Counted from the stretch's first letter, positions 1 through 7,635 are shown. The stretch is 11,455 bases of DNA from an uncultured Desulfobacterium sp. (GCA_937124525.1 CAKZLA010000210.1:1-11455), one strand, 5' to 3'. Notes: generated by a model not told the origin, from the sequence alone. Translations and numbers: made by a program.

Positions 1-750
1 CCGTTGCAGTTTTTCTTCCAGTTTCAGGCGTTCTTCCGCTCTTTTTTCAATGATGATTTCCCCTTGTTTCACCACAAAGCGAAGCACAAAAAAAAGTGAA
101 CCCATAATAAAGGCACACGAGGTGACAATGAGTAACTGTAGTTTAAATGTCTTTACATAGTCCCGGGATACATCCTGGACGATTTCCATTACGCCAAGGA
201 CAGGGCCTGAGATGGCAGACAGGGGTTTTTCGGCCCGGAGGGGAGCAAAAGTAATAATTTTCGTGGTGTTGGGAATCCCCAGGAGTAGTTGTAAAAAATT
301 TCCGGTCCGCACCAGGTTTGAAGTGAATTGATTCTCAACAGCCTTGTCATAGGGTGTCCCAATTGGCTGTTTCTTTCCGATTCTATCTTTATCCAGACTG
401 TAAGAAATAATATTCTTAAGGTCATAGATATTGACCATTTCCACATTAAAACTGTGGATGGTGGAGCGGATAACTCTGTCCATGCGGGTGTACTGATCCT
501 TTTCCCTGAGCTGGACTTTGCCATATTTTAATACAACAGGGATGATAAATTGTAAAAAAACCTGGTGATTGAGGTTTTCCACCAGAAGATGGGCATATTC
601 TTCATTTTTCTGCTGGAGTATACGCTTTACCCAGTGGGTATTGATGGCAGAAAGTGCGATGGTTGCCGTGAACATTACCACCAGGCTGGAAAATGTGAAA
701 AATTTTACCAGTCGAAAGGGCCTTTTCTCTGTACGGAATGTTTGAGTCAT
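1..750 (-). CDS. Membrane sensor protein, N-terminal part (probable sensor histidine kinase), cut by window edge
   Basis: An uninterrupted minus-strand frame of 250 codons begins at an ATG at 748-750 and runs off the left edge. The protein starts MTQTFRTEKRPFRLVKFF. It has a first membrane segment at about residues 14-37 and an extracytoplasmic stretch of about 165 residues. That stretch contains a pattern typical of Cache-like sensor domains (VNIYDLKNIISYS, about 106-118). A second membrane segment follows at about 205-227, and then a charged helix (KRAEERLKLEEKLQR) typical of the linker into a PAS or kinase core. This layout is that of a two-membrane-segment sensor kinase, but the catalytic part lies outside the window, so a chemoreceptor or diguanylate cyclase cannot be excluded. 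A GGAG lies 13 bases before the ATG, longer than ideal. The gene diverges from pilM; a pilus-control role is only an inference from position. Confidence 0.72.
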   Translation of the reverse strand, partial: MTQTFRTEKRPFRLVKFFTFSSLVVMFTATIALSAINTHWVKRILQQKNEEYAHLLVENLNHQVFLQFIIPVVLKYGKVQLREKDQYTRMDRVIRSTIHSFNVEMVNIYDLKNIISYSLDKDRIGKKQPIGTPYDKAVENQFTSNLVRTGNFLQLLLGIPNTTKIITFAPLRAEKPLSAISGPVLGVMEIVQDVSRDYVKTFKLQLLIVTSCAFIMGSLFFVLRFVVKQGEIIIEKRAEERLKLEEKLQR

Positions 751-1011
751 TAAAAAAAAATGTCTCCAGCGACAATTGTGCTTGACTTAAAACGCATATT
801 CGATAATGTTATTCTGACAATTTAGTATAGTTACAATAGAATGACTTATCAATAGAAAACATGAAAAATGGACGACCTTCTCTGCATACAAAGGGGTGCA
901 TCGTCCTTGAATATGTGTCTATTATTTATTACACGTCACCAGCATTTTTAATAAGCGTTTGGTCTTAAACATCACGATGTGAATTAATTCTTTCGGGCAA
1001 ATTTGGGGACT
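751..1011. promoter_or_regulatory. Divergent intergenic leader between sensor gene and pilM
   Basis: This 261-base noncoding region must hold promoters for both the leftward sensor gene and the rightward pil operon. A possible sigma-70 promoter toward pilM is TTGACT at 782-787 with TAATGT at 804-809, spaced by 16 bases. This match is only moderate. It would leave a leader of roughly 200 bases before pilM. I see no sigma-54 type GG/GC element and no c-di-GMP (GEMM) riboswitch core, which does occur before pil genes in some relatives. Confidence 0.35.
870..906 (+). other. Stem-loop in the pilM leader
   Basis: GGACGA at 870-875 is an exact inverted match to TCGTCC at 901-906. The 25 bases enclosed contain further pairing options, such as CCTT with AAGG. 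No T-run follows, so this is not an intrinsic terminator. It could be a leader RNA structure or an operator; the function is unknown. Confidence 0.3.
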
Positions 1012-2070
1012 ATGGTTTTCAGTAAAAAAGATCAATTGGTGGGTCTTGATATTGGCTCTTCACGGATCAAGGTGGCTGTCCTCAAGTCAACCTCCAAAGG
1101 CCACGTGCTCCAGAAACTTGGGATTACCTCCATTCCATCAGGGCTCATTGATGAGGGGCGCATCATGGATGCCGATGCCTTGGCAGACGTTATTCGTACC
1201 CTTTTTAAAACCCATCGCATAAAGCACAAAAATGTCGCCATTTCCACTGGCGGTTACTCTGTGGTGATTAAAACCATCGTACTTCCCACTTTGCCGGAAA
1301 AAGAGTTGGTAAAGTCCATCCGCACGGAAGCGGAACAGTATATTCCCTATGATATTGACGATGTAAATCTTGATTTTCAGATACTGGGACCCAGTGATTT
1401 TTCCGATGATCAGATGAATGTCCTTCTGGTGGCCGTTAAAAAAGACCTGGTTGCGGAATATATTGACCTCATCAACCAGGCCGGGTTGAATCCCTGCATA
1501 ATTGATGTGGACAGTTTTGCCCTGCAAAATATTTATGAATCCATTTATCAACCAGCAGATGATGAGATGGCGCTGCTGGTTGATGTGGGGTGTTCCAAAA
1601 CTTCTTTAAATATTCTGCATGGCACACAATCCATGATGATGCGGGACAGTGGCTCTGGAACGGCCCAAATCCGGGAGGAGATCATGGCGGAAATTGACTG
1701 CTCACCGGACAGGGCAGATGAAATTCTTGACGGAACCCCCGATGCTGAAATATCCCAGGCAAGGCTGGAGGAAATTTGCTTTGATTCCATTCAAATGTGG
1801 TGTTCTGAAATCGAATCAGTTGTTAAAAACCATTTAAGTAAATCCAATGACAGCGATATTGATAAAATCATTATTTCCGGGGGAGGTGCATTTGTGAATG
1901 GATTTGCGGATCTTCTGGCGGTGGAACTCTCTGCAAGTGTTTCCATCATTGATCCTTTTCAAGGGATCAGTGTGGATCACAAGCAATTTCCCCCTTCATT
2001 TCTCCATGATATCCGAGCCCAGGCCCCCATTGCCATGGGTCTTTCCCTGAGAAAAATGGATGATAAATGA
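1012..2070 (+). CDS. pilM: PilM, actin-like ATPase of the type IV pilus alignment complex
   Basis: PilM is a cytoplasmic FtsA/actin-fold ATP-binding protein that binds the N-terminal tail of PilN and couples the pilus motor to the envelope-spanning complex. The 352-residue product has the usual family length. Visible actin-fold motifs are GLDIGSSRIKVAVL near residue 11 (phosphate 1), LLVDVGCSKTSLNIL near 188 (phosphate 2) and IISGGGAFVNGF near 287 (adenosine). The family-typical EAEQYIPYDIDDVNLDF lies near 106. I chose the ATG at 1012 because known PilM proteins begin a few residues before KKDQLVGLDIG. GGGGA sits just upstream (1005-1009), unusually close at two bases. A TTG at 1003 is an in-frame alternative adding three residues; a stop at 985-987 rules out earlier starts. 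The TGA stop overlaps the pilN ATG, so the two genes are probably translationally coupled. Confidence 0.95.
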   Translation: MVFSKKDQLVGLDIGSSRIKVAVLKSTSKGHVLQKLGITSIPSGLIDEGRIMDADALADVIRTLFKTHRIKHKNVAISTGGYSVVIKTIVLPTLPEKELVKSIRTEAEQYIPYDIDDVNLDFQILGPSDFSDDQMNVLLVAVKKDLVAEYIDLINQAGLNPCIIDVDSFALQNIYESIYQPADDEMALLVDVGCSKTSLNILHGTQSMMMRDSGSGTAQIREEIMAEIDCSPDRADEILDGTPDAEISQARLEEICFDSIQMWCSEIESVVKNHLSKSNDSDIDKIIISGGGAFVNGFADLLAVELSASVSIIDPFQGISVDHKQFPPSFLHDIRAQAPIAMGLSLRKMDDK

Positions 2071-2639
2071 TACGTATTAATCTTCTACCTTTTCGGGCTG
2101 CACGGAAAAAAGAAAATATAAGACGTCAGGTTTCTATTTTTTGCCTTATGGTGGTCCTGCTTGTTCTCAGTTTGCTGTACTATACGACGTGGGTGGATCG
2201 TAAAATTGACCATCTGAACAGTAATATCACCCAGGTAAAAAATGAGATTGTTCTATATAAAGATAAGGCCGATGAGGTCACAAAAATTAAGAAAAAATTG
2301 AAAAATCTTGAGCTGAAACTTGGTATTGTCGGCTCCCTGGAGGCAAAACGAAGGGACCCTGTGCGGCTCATTGATGCCCTTACCCAGTTGATTATTCCAG
2401 AGCGAATGTGGATCAACAGTTTGAAAACCGATGCAAAAAGTGTGGTGCTCAAGGGACTTGCCTTTGATAATAAAACCGTTGCGGACTTCATGACCCGTAT
2501 TGAGGGGTCTTCTCTTTTTTCCGGGGTTGATCTAAAAACCCTTCAAATGAAACAGATAAAAGGGAGTGCTCGGATTAAATCCTTTGAAGTGGCTTGCCGG
2601 AAAAAAATGGAAAATAAAAATGCCGTTGGCGCTAAATAA
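2067..2639 (+). CDS. pilN: PilN, inner-membrane alignment protein
   Basis: PilN is a bitopic inner-membrane protein that pairs with PilO in the periplasm and recruits PilM through its cytoplasmic N-terminus. The 190-residue product opens with MIRINLLPFRAARKKE, which matches the conserved PilM-binding INLLP motif. A single membrane helix follows at about 22-42, then a coiled-coil stretch (about 45-95). The periplasmic ferredoxin-like domain includes LIDALTQLIIPERMWINSL and a FEVACRKK end. The start overlaps the pilM stop as ATGA, with no strong ribosome site of its own, which suggests coupling. Unusually, pilO does not follow at once: 422 noncoding bases separate them. Confidence 0.94.
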   Translation: MIRINLLPFRAARKKENIRRQVSIFCLMVVLLVLSLLYYTTWVDRKIDHLNSNITQVKNEIVLYKDKADEVTKIKKKLKNLELKLGIVGSLEAKRRDPVRLIDALTQLIIPERMWINSLKTDAKSVVLKGLAFDNKTVADFMTRIEGSSLFSGVDLKTLQMKQIKGSARIKSFEVACRKKMENKNAVGAK

Positions 2640-2678
2640 CTCGTGAGCCCAGGTCGTCATTTTGCATGCTTCATGTGC

Positions 2679-2722
2679 GAAGCCAACTGCCCCACCAAAT
2701 CAAAGATTTGGAAGGGGGCTTC
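2679..2722 (+). other. Strong hairpin just after pilN (possible attenuator)
   Basis: GAAGCC (2679-2684) pairs with GGCTTC (2717-2722). An inner perfect seven-pair stem, CCAAATC (2695-2701) with GATTTGG (2705-2711), closes on an AAA loop, and C and G runs between them can add pairs. It begins 39 bases after the pilN stop. No T-tract follows, so it is not a standard intrinsic terminator. It could stabilise the pilMN message end or lower read-through to pilOPQ; that is inference. Confidence 0.45.
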
Positions 2723-2802
2723 TCTGTTAAAAGTTAAATTTTCATTGAGAGCCTGGAGTTTTAAGCAGGCTCTTCTTATGAGATTGTAATAACATCAGAT
2801 AG

Positions 2803-2944
2803 TTGTAGAAATATATTGTAAGTTCTCAATAACCTGGGGTGATAAAACCTGCTTATCCTTTAAACGCCAGGTGCTATTCAAAAGGATTCCCTGAATGCCC
2901 GACTTATTGAGCACTTACAATATATTTTTTTAAGATATCTACAA
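2803..2944. repeat. Near-perfect inverted repeat, core of the pilN-pilO insert
   Basis: The two 23-base arms (2810-2832 and 2904-2926) differ at one position and enclose a 71-base centre. The centre holds weaker pairings, such as ACCTGG (2832-2837) with CCAGGT (2867-2872). The flanking TTGTAGA and TCTACAA extend the palindrome, with an 11-base bulge on the right side. Transcribed as part of the operon, this would form a long stem. Confidence 0.6.
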
Positions 2945-3061
2945 TACCCGGTATTCTTACTTTTGGGGGATTTGATTTTTTAAACAGGCTCTGAGTACAT
3001 GATGTGGTGGCAAATGGGAGAAGTTACGACTTACGAGTAAAAAAGGAAAACCTTCAAATAA

Positions 3062-3697
3062 ATGAAGCTCAAAGAAAAAAATAAACTTGGCGATCTCATC
3101 CGCCAGCGCAGCGCACCGTTTTTTGCAAAGGTAGGGGCATTACCCCAAATGCACCGAATTTTGATTTGTGTTCTTACCTTTGTGGGGGTGATGGGTGTAT
3201 TTTATTATTTTTTCTACATGCCACGGCATGAAGAGATGCAACGGCTGGGGGATGAACATGTACAGTTAAAAGGGCAGTTGAATACGTATAAAAGTAAAGC
3301 AGCTCTTTTGGGTAAATTTAAGAAGAAAATGGCAGAAGCCCAGATTCGATTTGATTCAGCCATGGCAGCACTTCCAGATAAAAAAGAGATCCCCAACCTG
3401 CTCACGGATATTTCAAATTCCGGTAAAGATGCCGGACTGGAATTTATCTTGTTTCAACCCCGGCCAGAGGTGAAGACAGAGTATTATGCAGAAATCCCGG
3501 TGGATATCAAGGTACAGGGCGGTTATCACCAGGTGGGAAAATTTTTTGATAAGGTGTCAAGGCTTCATCGTATTGTGAATATAAAAGATATCAATATGGT
3601 GCCAGGTAAGCAGGAAGGCAATCTGTTGACCTCCTGCACGGCGGTGACATATATGTTTGTTGAAAAAAAAGAGAGTAAGGGCAAAAAGAAGAAATAG
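3062..3697 (+). CDS. pilO: PilO, inner-membrane alignment protein
   Basis: PilO is the bitopic partner of PilN and helps hold PilP and PilQ in register with the motor. The 211-residue product has a basic cytoplasmic N-terminus, one membrane helix at about residues 32-53 (ILICVLTFVGVMGVFYYFFY), and a coiled coil at about 55-95. A periplasmic ferredoxin-like domain follows, including the family-typical ADIP-type linker equivalent (ALPDKKEIPNLLTDIS). It also contains ILFQPRPEVKTEYYAEIPVD and GGYHQVGKFFDKVSRLHRIV. The C-terminus is strongly lysine-rich. An AAGGAA at about 3043-3048 lies about 13 bases before the ATG, rather far. The stop codon abuts the pilP ATG with no gap. The unusual feature is the noncoding insert upstream, which removes the expected coupling to pilN. 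Confidence 0.93.
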   Translation: MKLKEKNKLGDLIRQRSAPFFAKVGALPQMHRILICVLTFVGVMGVFYYFFYMPRHEEMQRLGDEHVQLKGQLNTYKSKAALLGKFKKKMAEAQIRFDSAMAALPDKKEIPNLLTDISNSGKDAGLEFILFQPRPEVKTEYYAEIPVDIKVQGGYHQVGKFFDKVSRLHRIVNIKDINMVPGKQEGNLLTSCTAVTYMFVEKKESKGKKKK

Positions 3698-4333
3698 ATG
3701 ATAAATTTCCTCAAAAAAACAATGGGTGTCGTCGGTTTGCTGATGCTGTTGATTTTATTTTCCGCATGTAAGGAAGAACAGGCAGATCCAGTGGCGGATG
3801 TGGCAGTGGTCACCGTTTCGTTTAAAATGCCTGTTGATCTCTCCAGAACAAAGGTTTTGCCTGTGCCTGATGCAAAAGAAAAAAAGAGAACTGACAAACA
3901 GGAAGCAAAAAAAGCACTTCCGGCCTTGGTCTCTTCGGGACCTTTGACTGAAAAAAAAGAGACTGCGCCTGAAATGGTAAAATACAGCGGTGAGGGGAAA
4001 GTGGACCCCTTTATTCCTCTAATTAAAAATGAACCTGTCGAGGTAAAGGAACCTACCAGGCCCAGAACCCCCCTTGAGCGGCTTGATTACAGTCAGATGA
4101 AGTTGGTTGCAATTGTTGCCAGGGGTAAAGAACACGTGGCCATGGTGGAGGAGGCCGGTGGTAAAGGATACATTGTATTGGTTGGTACCTATATTGGACG
4201 AAATGGTGGTGTGGTGTCAAACATCGGGAAAGACCGGGTTATAGTACGTGAACGAGTAAAGGATTTTAAGGGTGATATGATTACACGCACCCAGGAGATA
4301 AAATTGAATAAAACGGAAGACAAGGGGATATAA
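3698..4333 (+). CDS. pilP: PilP, pilus assembly lipoprotein
   Basis: PilP is an inner-membrane lipoprotein that binds PilN/PilO and the N-terminal domains of the PilQ secretin. The 211-residue product has a signal peptide ending FSAC, with Cys24 as the probable lipidation site. Phe at -3 is a slightly unusual lipobox residue. A long charged, flexible linker follows (about 40-95), then the conserved GEGKVDPFIPL segment near 97 that marks the family. A C-terminal beta domain contains LERLDYSQMKLVAIVARG and AMVEEAGGKGYIVLVGTYIG. It starts directly after the pilO TAG and its TAA overlaps the pilQ ATG (TAATG), which fits a translationally coupled group. Confidence 0.93.
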   Translation: MINFLKKTMGVVGLLMLLILFSACKEEQADPVADVAVVTVSFKMPVDLSRTKVLPVPDAKEKKRTDKQEAKKALPALVSSGPLTEKKETAPEMVKYSGEGKVDPFIPLIKNEPVEVKEPTRPRTPLERLDYSQMKLVAIVARGKEHVAMVEEAGGKGYIVLVGTYIGRNGGVVSNIGKDRVIVRERVKDFKGDMITRTQEIKLNKTEDKGI

Positions 4334-6777
4334 TGGGTAGAACTTCCGAAAGACCATGGAAATGGCTTGTTAAAACAGGATGGCTGGTCAGCAGTTTGTT
4401 TTTTTTATGGGGATGTGTAGCAGGACAACAACAGGGAAACACTACAGTTCAGCCAGATGCCCATGGGGAAAAAAGAACTTTGATCTCAATGACCTCCATG
4501 TCAGATCAATGGGGCGTGCGATTGACTGCCAATGAAAATCTTGTTTACACTGCCATCAAACAGGAAGTTCCCCGGGGGGTGGTTTTATATTTGCCTGAAA
4601 CCGTCATTGGTGGGAATGTGAAGGATATGGTTCCCGAATTTGGACCTGTTACCTTTATGTCTGCACGTCCCGTGTCTGAAAACGCCCATACCGTCAGGAT
4701 TGAACTTCTGGTGAAACAGGATTTCGAGTATGAGGTGATTGAACTGACAAAGGAGCTTAAAGTCCTTTTTTCCATTGCCTCGCCGGAGATTAAGGCTCTT
4801 GACTCCCATGTCCCGGCAAACTCCACTGATGTAGGGGATGAAAATCTTGCTGTTGCCAGGGATGGCCAGGGGAACACGGTTATTTTTACTCAGGAGCCCC
4901 TTCCCCTTTATGATGCGATCTCAACAAATCCAGTGCCGGACAACAAATTATATGATCAGAATTTACAGGAGAACATTCCGCTGGATTCCTCCATGGTATC
5001 CGGTGGGATCACCCCATTGACCGATATTAATTTTACCACCACGGAGGCAGGCCTTTCAACCATTCTTATTAAAACAGGGATTCCCGTGGAATATGACCTT
5101 CAGCGGGATAACGAAAACGAAATCAAGTTGTTCCTGAAAAACACAAAAATTCCCAAATATCATCAACGTCCTTTGATTACTAATTATTTTAACTCTGCCG
5201 TGGAACGGGTTCTTCCCGTTCAATCCCAGGGAGATCATAAAGCATCCCATATATTGATTCAATTGCGTCATAGAGCTCCCTACCGCATTACCCGGGATGC
5301 AAATTTGTTACGTCTTGTATTTGATCCTGCCCCGGTAACGGTGCCGGAATTTAAGCAGGCAAGGGTGATATTAAACAAGGGGATTGAACAAAGGGTTTCC
5401 GGCAATGAAGTTCCTCCTTTACCTGCTGTGATTTTATCCGAAGCTGGGACCAATGGGGCCATCAATACTCCTGTGGCACCATCTGGGAATTCATCCTCGA
5501 TGGGTATGGTAACGGAGACTCAGGATCAGGAACTGTCTTCCATAAAAAATCCTTCCAAGTACACCGGTGAGAAGATCAGTCTTGATTTTTATGAAACTGA
5601 TATTAAAAATGTGTTTCGCATTTTGCGAACTATCAGCGGTGAAAATTTTGCCATAGACAAGGATGTCACCGGAAATGTCACCCTTGCCCTTGATCAGCCG
5701 GTGCCATGGGATCAGGTGCTGGATCTTATTTTAAAAATGAATGGCCTTGGCAAGGTAAGGGAAGACAATATCATCCGCATTGCCACCCAGGAGACCTTGA
5801 AAAAAGAGTTCAATCTACAGGAGGAGGCTCTGGCCGCAAAGCAGCGGGCCACGGAGCAAAAGGAGAAACTTGAGCCCTTGGTCACAGAGTATATTGCCAT
5901 CAACTACTCCAGTGCAGAAGCAGATATCAAGCCTCATCTGGAAAAATTTCTAACCCCGGAAAGGGGACAGCTAAGTGTCGATGCCCGTACCAACATGATT
6001 ATTCTCACCGATGTTCAGGAAAAAATAAACCAGGCAAGGGGTTTAATCCATCGTTTGGATACAGTGACCCCCCAGATTATGATTGAGGCTCGGGTGGTGG
6101 AAGTGAGTAAGGACTTTTCCCGGGAAATCGGTATTGAATGGGGCATGTCCAGTAAGGATGTTTACCGGGATGATCTGGGAGGTACCTATGGTTTTGATGT
6201 GGCCATGAACTATCCTGCGGCATCTGATTCCAGCCTGAGTTATACTTTTGATCGTATCGTTGGAACCCCTTTTTCAATCAACGCCAAACTCACCGCCGCA
6301 GAGGCCAAAGGGGACGTTAAAATTGTTTCTTCTCCACGGATATTAACCCTGGATAACAAAAAAGCTACCATCACCCAGGGGCTTGAATATCCCTATCAGG
6401 TGGTTGACGATGATGATGTAAGCACTGAATTTAAGGATATTGATTTAAAGTTGGAAGTCACACCACATGTTACCCCTGACCGACGGGTGAGCATGCAGTT
6501 GTTTATTGAAAAAAATGATATTACAGGCTTTGCCAGCACCGGAGAGCCCGTTATTTCAAGCAATGAAGCCACAACTGAGCTTTTGGTAAATGATGGCAAT
6601 ACCATTGTCATCGGCGGGGTGCTCAAACGAACCACATCAGAGGAGATTAACGGGTTTCCTTTTTTATCGGAAATTCCCATTTTGGGGCATCTTTTTAGGT
6701 CGGATTCAAACAGTGACAGTAAGAATGAGTTGCTGATTTTTCTGACCCCCACCATTGTTCAGCTTGAACAGAAATAG
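4333..6777 (+). CDS. pilQ: PilQ, type IV pilus outer-membrane secretin
   Basis: PilQ forms the outer-membrane ring through which the pilus passes. The 814-residue product shows the full domain order. Two AMIN-type peptidoglycan-binding domains lie at about 50-150 and 225-335, with a linker to about 410. The secretin/TonB short N-terminal domain is at about 414-485 (VPWDQVLDLILKMNGLG). The N1 domain is at about 515-576 and the secretin core at about 580-812. The secretin signature GFPFLSEIPILGHLFRS is intact near 773. The N-terminus ends in FLWGC with Cys28, which resembles a lipobox except for Trp at -2, so lipidation is possible. GGGG at 4324-4327 is the likely ribosome site, and the ATG overlaps the pilP stop. 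It is the last gene of the operon; I see no clear terminator in the 108 bases before the converging gene. Confidence 0.97.
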   Translation: MGRTSERPWKWLVKTGWLVSSLFFLWGCVAGQQQGNTTVQPDAHGEKRTLISMTSMSDQWGVRLTANENLVYTAIKQEVPRGVVLYLPETVIGGNVKDMVPEFGPVTFMSARPVSENAHTVRIELLVKQDFEYEVIELTKELKVLFSIASPEIKALDSHVPANSTDVGDENLAVARDGQGNTVIFTQEPLPLYDAISTNPVPDNKLYDQNLQENIPLDSSMVSGGITPLTDINFTTTEAGLSTILIKTGIPVEYDLQRDNENEIKLFLKNTKIPKYHQRPLITNYFNSAVERVLPVQSQGDHKASHILIQLRHRAPYRITRDANLLRLVFDPAPVTVPEFKQARVILNKGIEQRVSGNEVPPLPAVILSEAGTNGAINTPVAPSGNSSSMGMVTETQDQELSSIKNPSKYTGEKISLDFYETDIKNVFRILRTISGENFAIDKDVTGNVTLALDQPVPWDQVLDLILKMNGLGKVREDNIIRIATQETLKKEFNLQEEALAAKQRATEQKEKLEPLVTEYIAINYSSAEADIKPHLEKFLTPERGQLSVDARTNMIILTDVQEKINQARGLIHRLDTVTPQIMIEARVVEVSKDFSREIGIEWGMSSKDVYRDDLGGTYGFDVAMNYPAASDSSLSYTFDRIVGTPFSINAKLTAAEAKGDVKIVSSPRILTLDNKKATITQGLEYPYQVVDDDDVSTEFKDIDLKLEVTPHVTPDRRVSMQLFIEKNDITGFASTGEPVISSNEATTELLVNDGNTIVIGGVLKRTTSEEINGFPFLSEIPILGHLFRSDSNSDSKNELLIFLTPTIVQLEQK

Positions 6778-6885
6778 CAGGAATAGAGCCTTCGGCAGCC
6801 GGTTCCCCTCTGGATGCATATTTCTGTGGCGTGCGGTAAGATCGTTGGCTTTGAAAAATATTACCACTAACTAATTGTGAACAAT

Positions 6886-7635
6886 TTAAGGGGATAAGCG
6901 TGTTTTTTGTTTTCTGGCCTCTTTTTTGAGTTCACTTTCAGGGGCAAGGGAAATTACTTGTTGCCAAGATTGTCTTGCCTCCTTTCGAAGGCCCAATATT
7001 TCAAGGGTTTTTGCAAGATCAGCATGGAGAATGGGGGAATTGGGGTATTTTACAAGGGCTTTTTCCAGTGATTGACGGGAAAGGGTTGTCTGTCCTTTGG
7101 CGAGATAGACGCTGCTCAGGCCGTGGATGGCATTGATAAAGTCAGGTTTGATTTTTAACGCTTTTTTAAAACTTACTTCAGCCCCTTTTAAATCCCCTTT
7201 TTCCAGAAAAGCCCACCCCATATTGGACAGGGGATAGTGGGGGGTGCCATAGAGCAGGTTGTCAGCGGTTTTCTGGAACAGGGAAATGGCAGCATCTCAT
7301 TTTTTTTGTTTCATAAAAACAACTCCGAGACTGTTTTTGGCTGCTGTATAATCATTTTTAAACGTAACGGCCTTTTTCAGGTGACTTTCCGCCAGATCAT
7401 ATTTTTCCCGGGCCATATATACCAATCCCAGATCATATTGAAGAAATGGATCCTGGGGCATCATTTTTTCGGCATTTAGCAATTCTTTGAGGGCGGCAAT
7501 GTACTTGCCCTGGGCCATGTAGGCTTCTCCCAGTGATCTGGTGGCAATGGCAATTTTAGTTTCTTCCTTTGCGTGGGGTGCGCATCCGGTTATAATGAGA
7601 AACAGCAGTAAAAAATATGATATCTTTTTGTTCAT
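6886..7635 (-). pseudogene. pilF: PilF/PilW-like TPR lipoprotein (secretin pilotin type), interrupted by an in-frame TGA
   Basis: PilF/PilW proteins are TPR lipoproteins that take PilQ to the outer membrane or stabilise it. The start at 7635 is supported by GGAG seven bases upstream and by a signal peptide ending LIITGC (Cys18). Tandem TPR units follow (SLGEAYMAQGKY, DLGLVYMAREKY, SLGVVFMKQKK). At codon 113 (7297-7299) a TGA interrupts the frame, and the same frame then continues as DAAISLFQKTADNLLYGTPH and further TPRs to a TAA at 6886-6888. The whole frame is 249 codons plus stop, matching the usual PilF length. The TGA sits at TPR position 17, normally Tyr or Trp, so a TGG-to-TGA change is the simplest explanation. 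It could be a real nonsense mutation, a sequencing error, or read-through. It converges on pilQ. A more general TPR lipoprotein role remains possible. Confidence 0.8.

Larger units (their letters stand above)
2639..3038. repeat. Palindrome-rich noncoding insert between pilN and pilO (MITE-like candidate)
   Basis: In most pilMNOPQ operons pilN and pilO touch or overlap; here 422 bases (2640-3061) separate them and I find no gene in them. The stretch is built of nested inverted repeats. The best pair is 2810-2832 against 2904-2926, 22 of 23 bases complementary, extended by TTGTAGA (2803-2809) and TCTACAA (2938-2944). Further out, AGAGCCTG (2748-2755) pairs with CAGGCTCT both at 2766-2773 and at 2985-2992. 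At the edges, ACTCGTGAG (2639-2647) is complementary in 8 of 9 positions to CTTACGAGT (3030-3038), a possible pair of short terminal repeats. This looks like a nonautonomous insertion or a large folded RNA. No transposase and no clear target duplication are visible, so the element boundaries are tentative. Confidence 0.5.

Noticed and set aside
565..753. Plus-strand frame with Cys pairs resembling a zinc-binding protein
   Set aside because: It is antisense to the well-formed sensor gene, lacks a ribosome site, and the Cys pattern follows from the opposite strand's codons.
861..971. Short leader peptide of about 35 codons starting at the ATG at 861
   Set aside because: There is no ribosome site before the ATG and the sequence overlaps the stem-loop; nothing supports translation.
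751..1011. c-di-GMP/cGAMP (GEMM) riboswitch before pilM
   Set aside because: The conserved GEMM core is absent; only a simple stem-loop is visible.
2640..3061. CRISPR array or tandem-repeat locus in the pilN-pilO gap
   Set aside because: The repeats are inverted and nested, not regularly spaced direct repeats with unique spacers.
6873..6886. AATTGT-GA-ACAATT palindrome between pilQ and the TPR gene as a terminator
   Set aside because: The stem is short and AT-only, overlaps the TPR stop codon and has no T-run on either strand.
7297..7299. Selenocysteine codon in the TPR protein
   Set aside because: The position expects an aromatic residue, selenocysteine has no role in TPR scaffolds, and no obvious SECIS-like stem follows.
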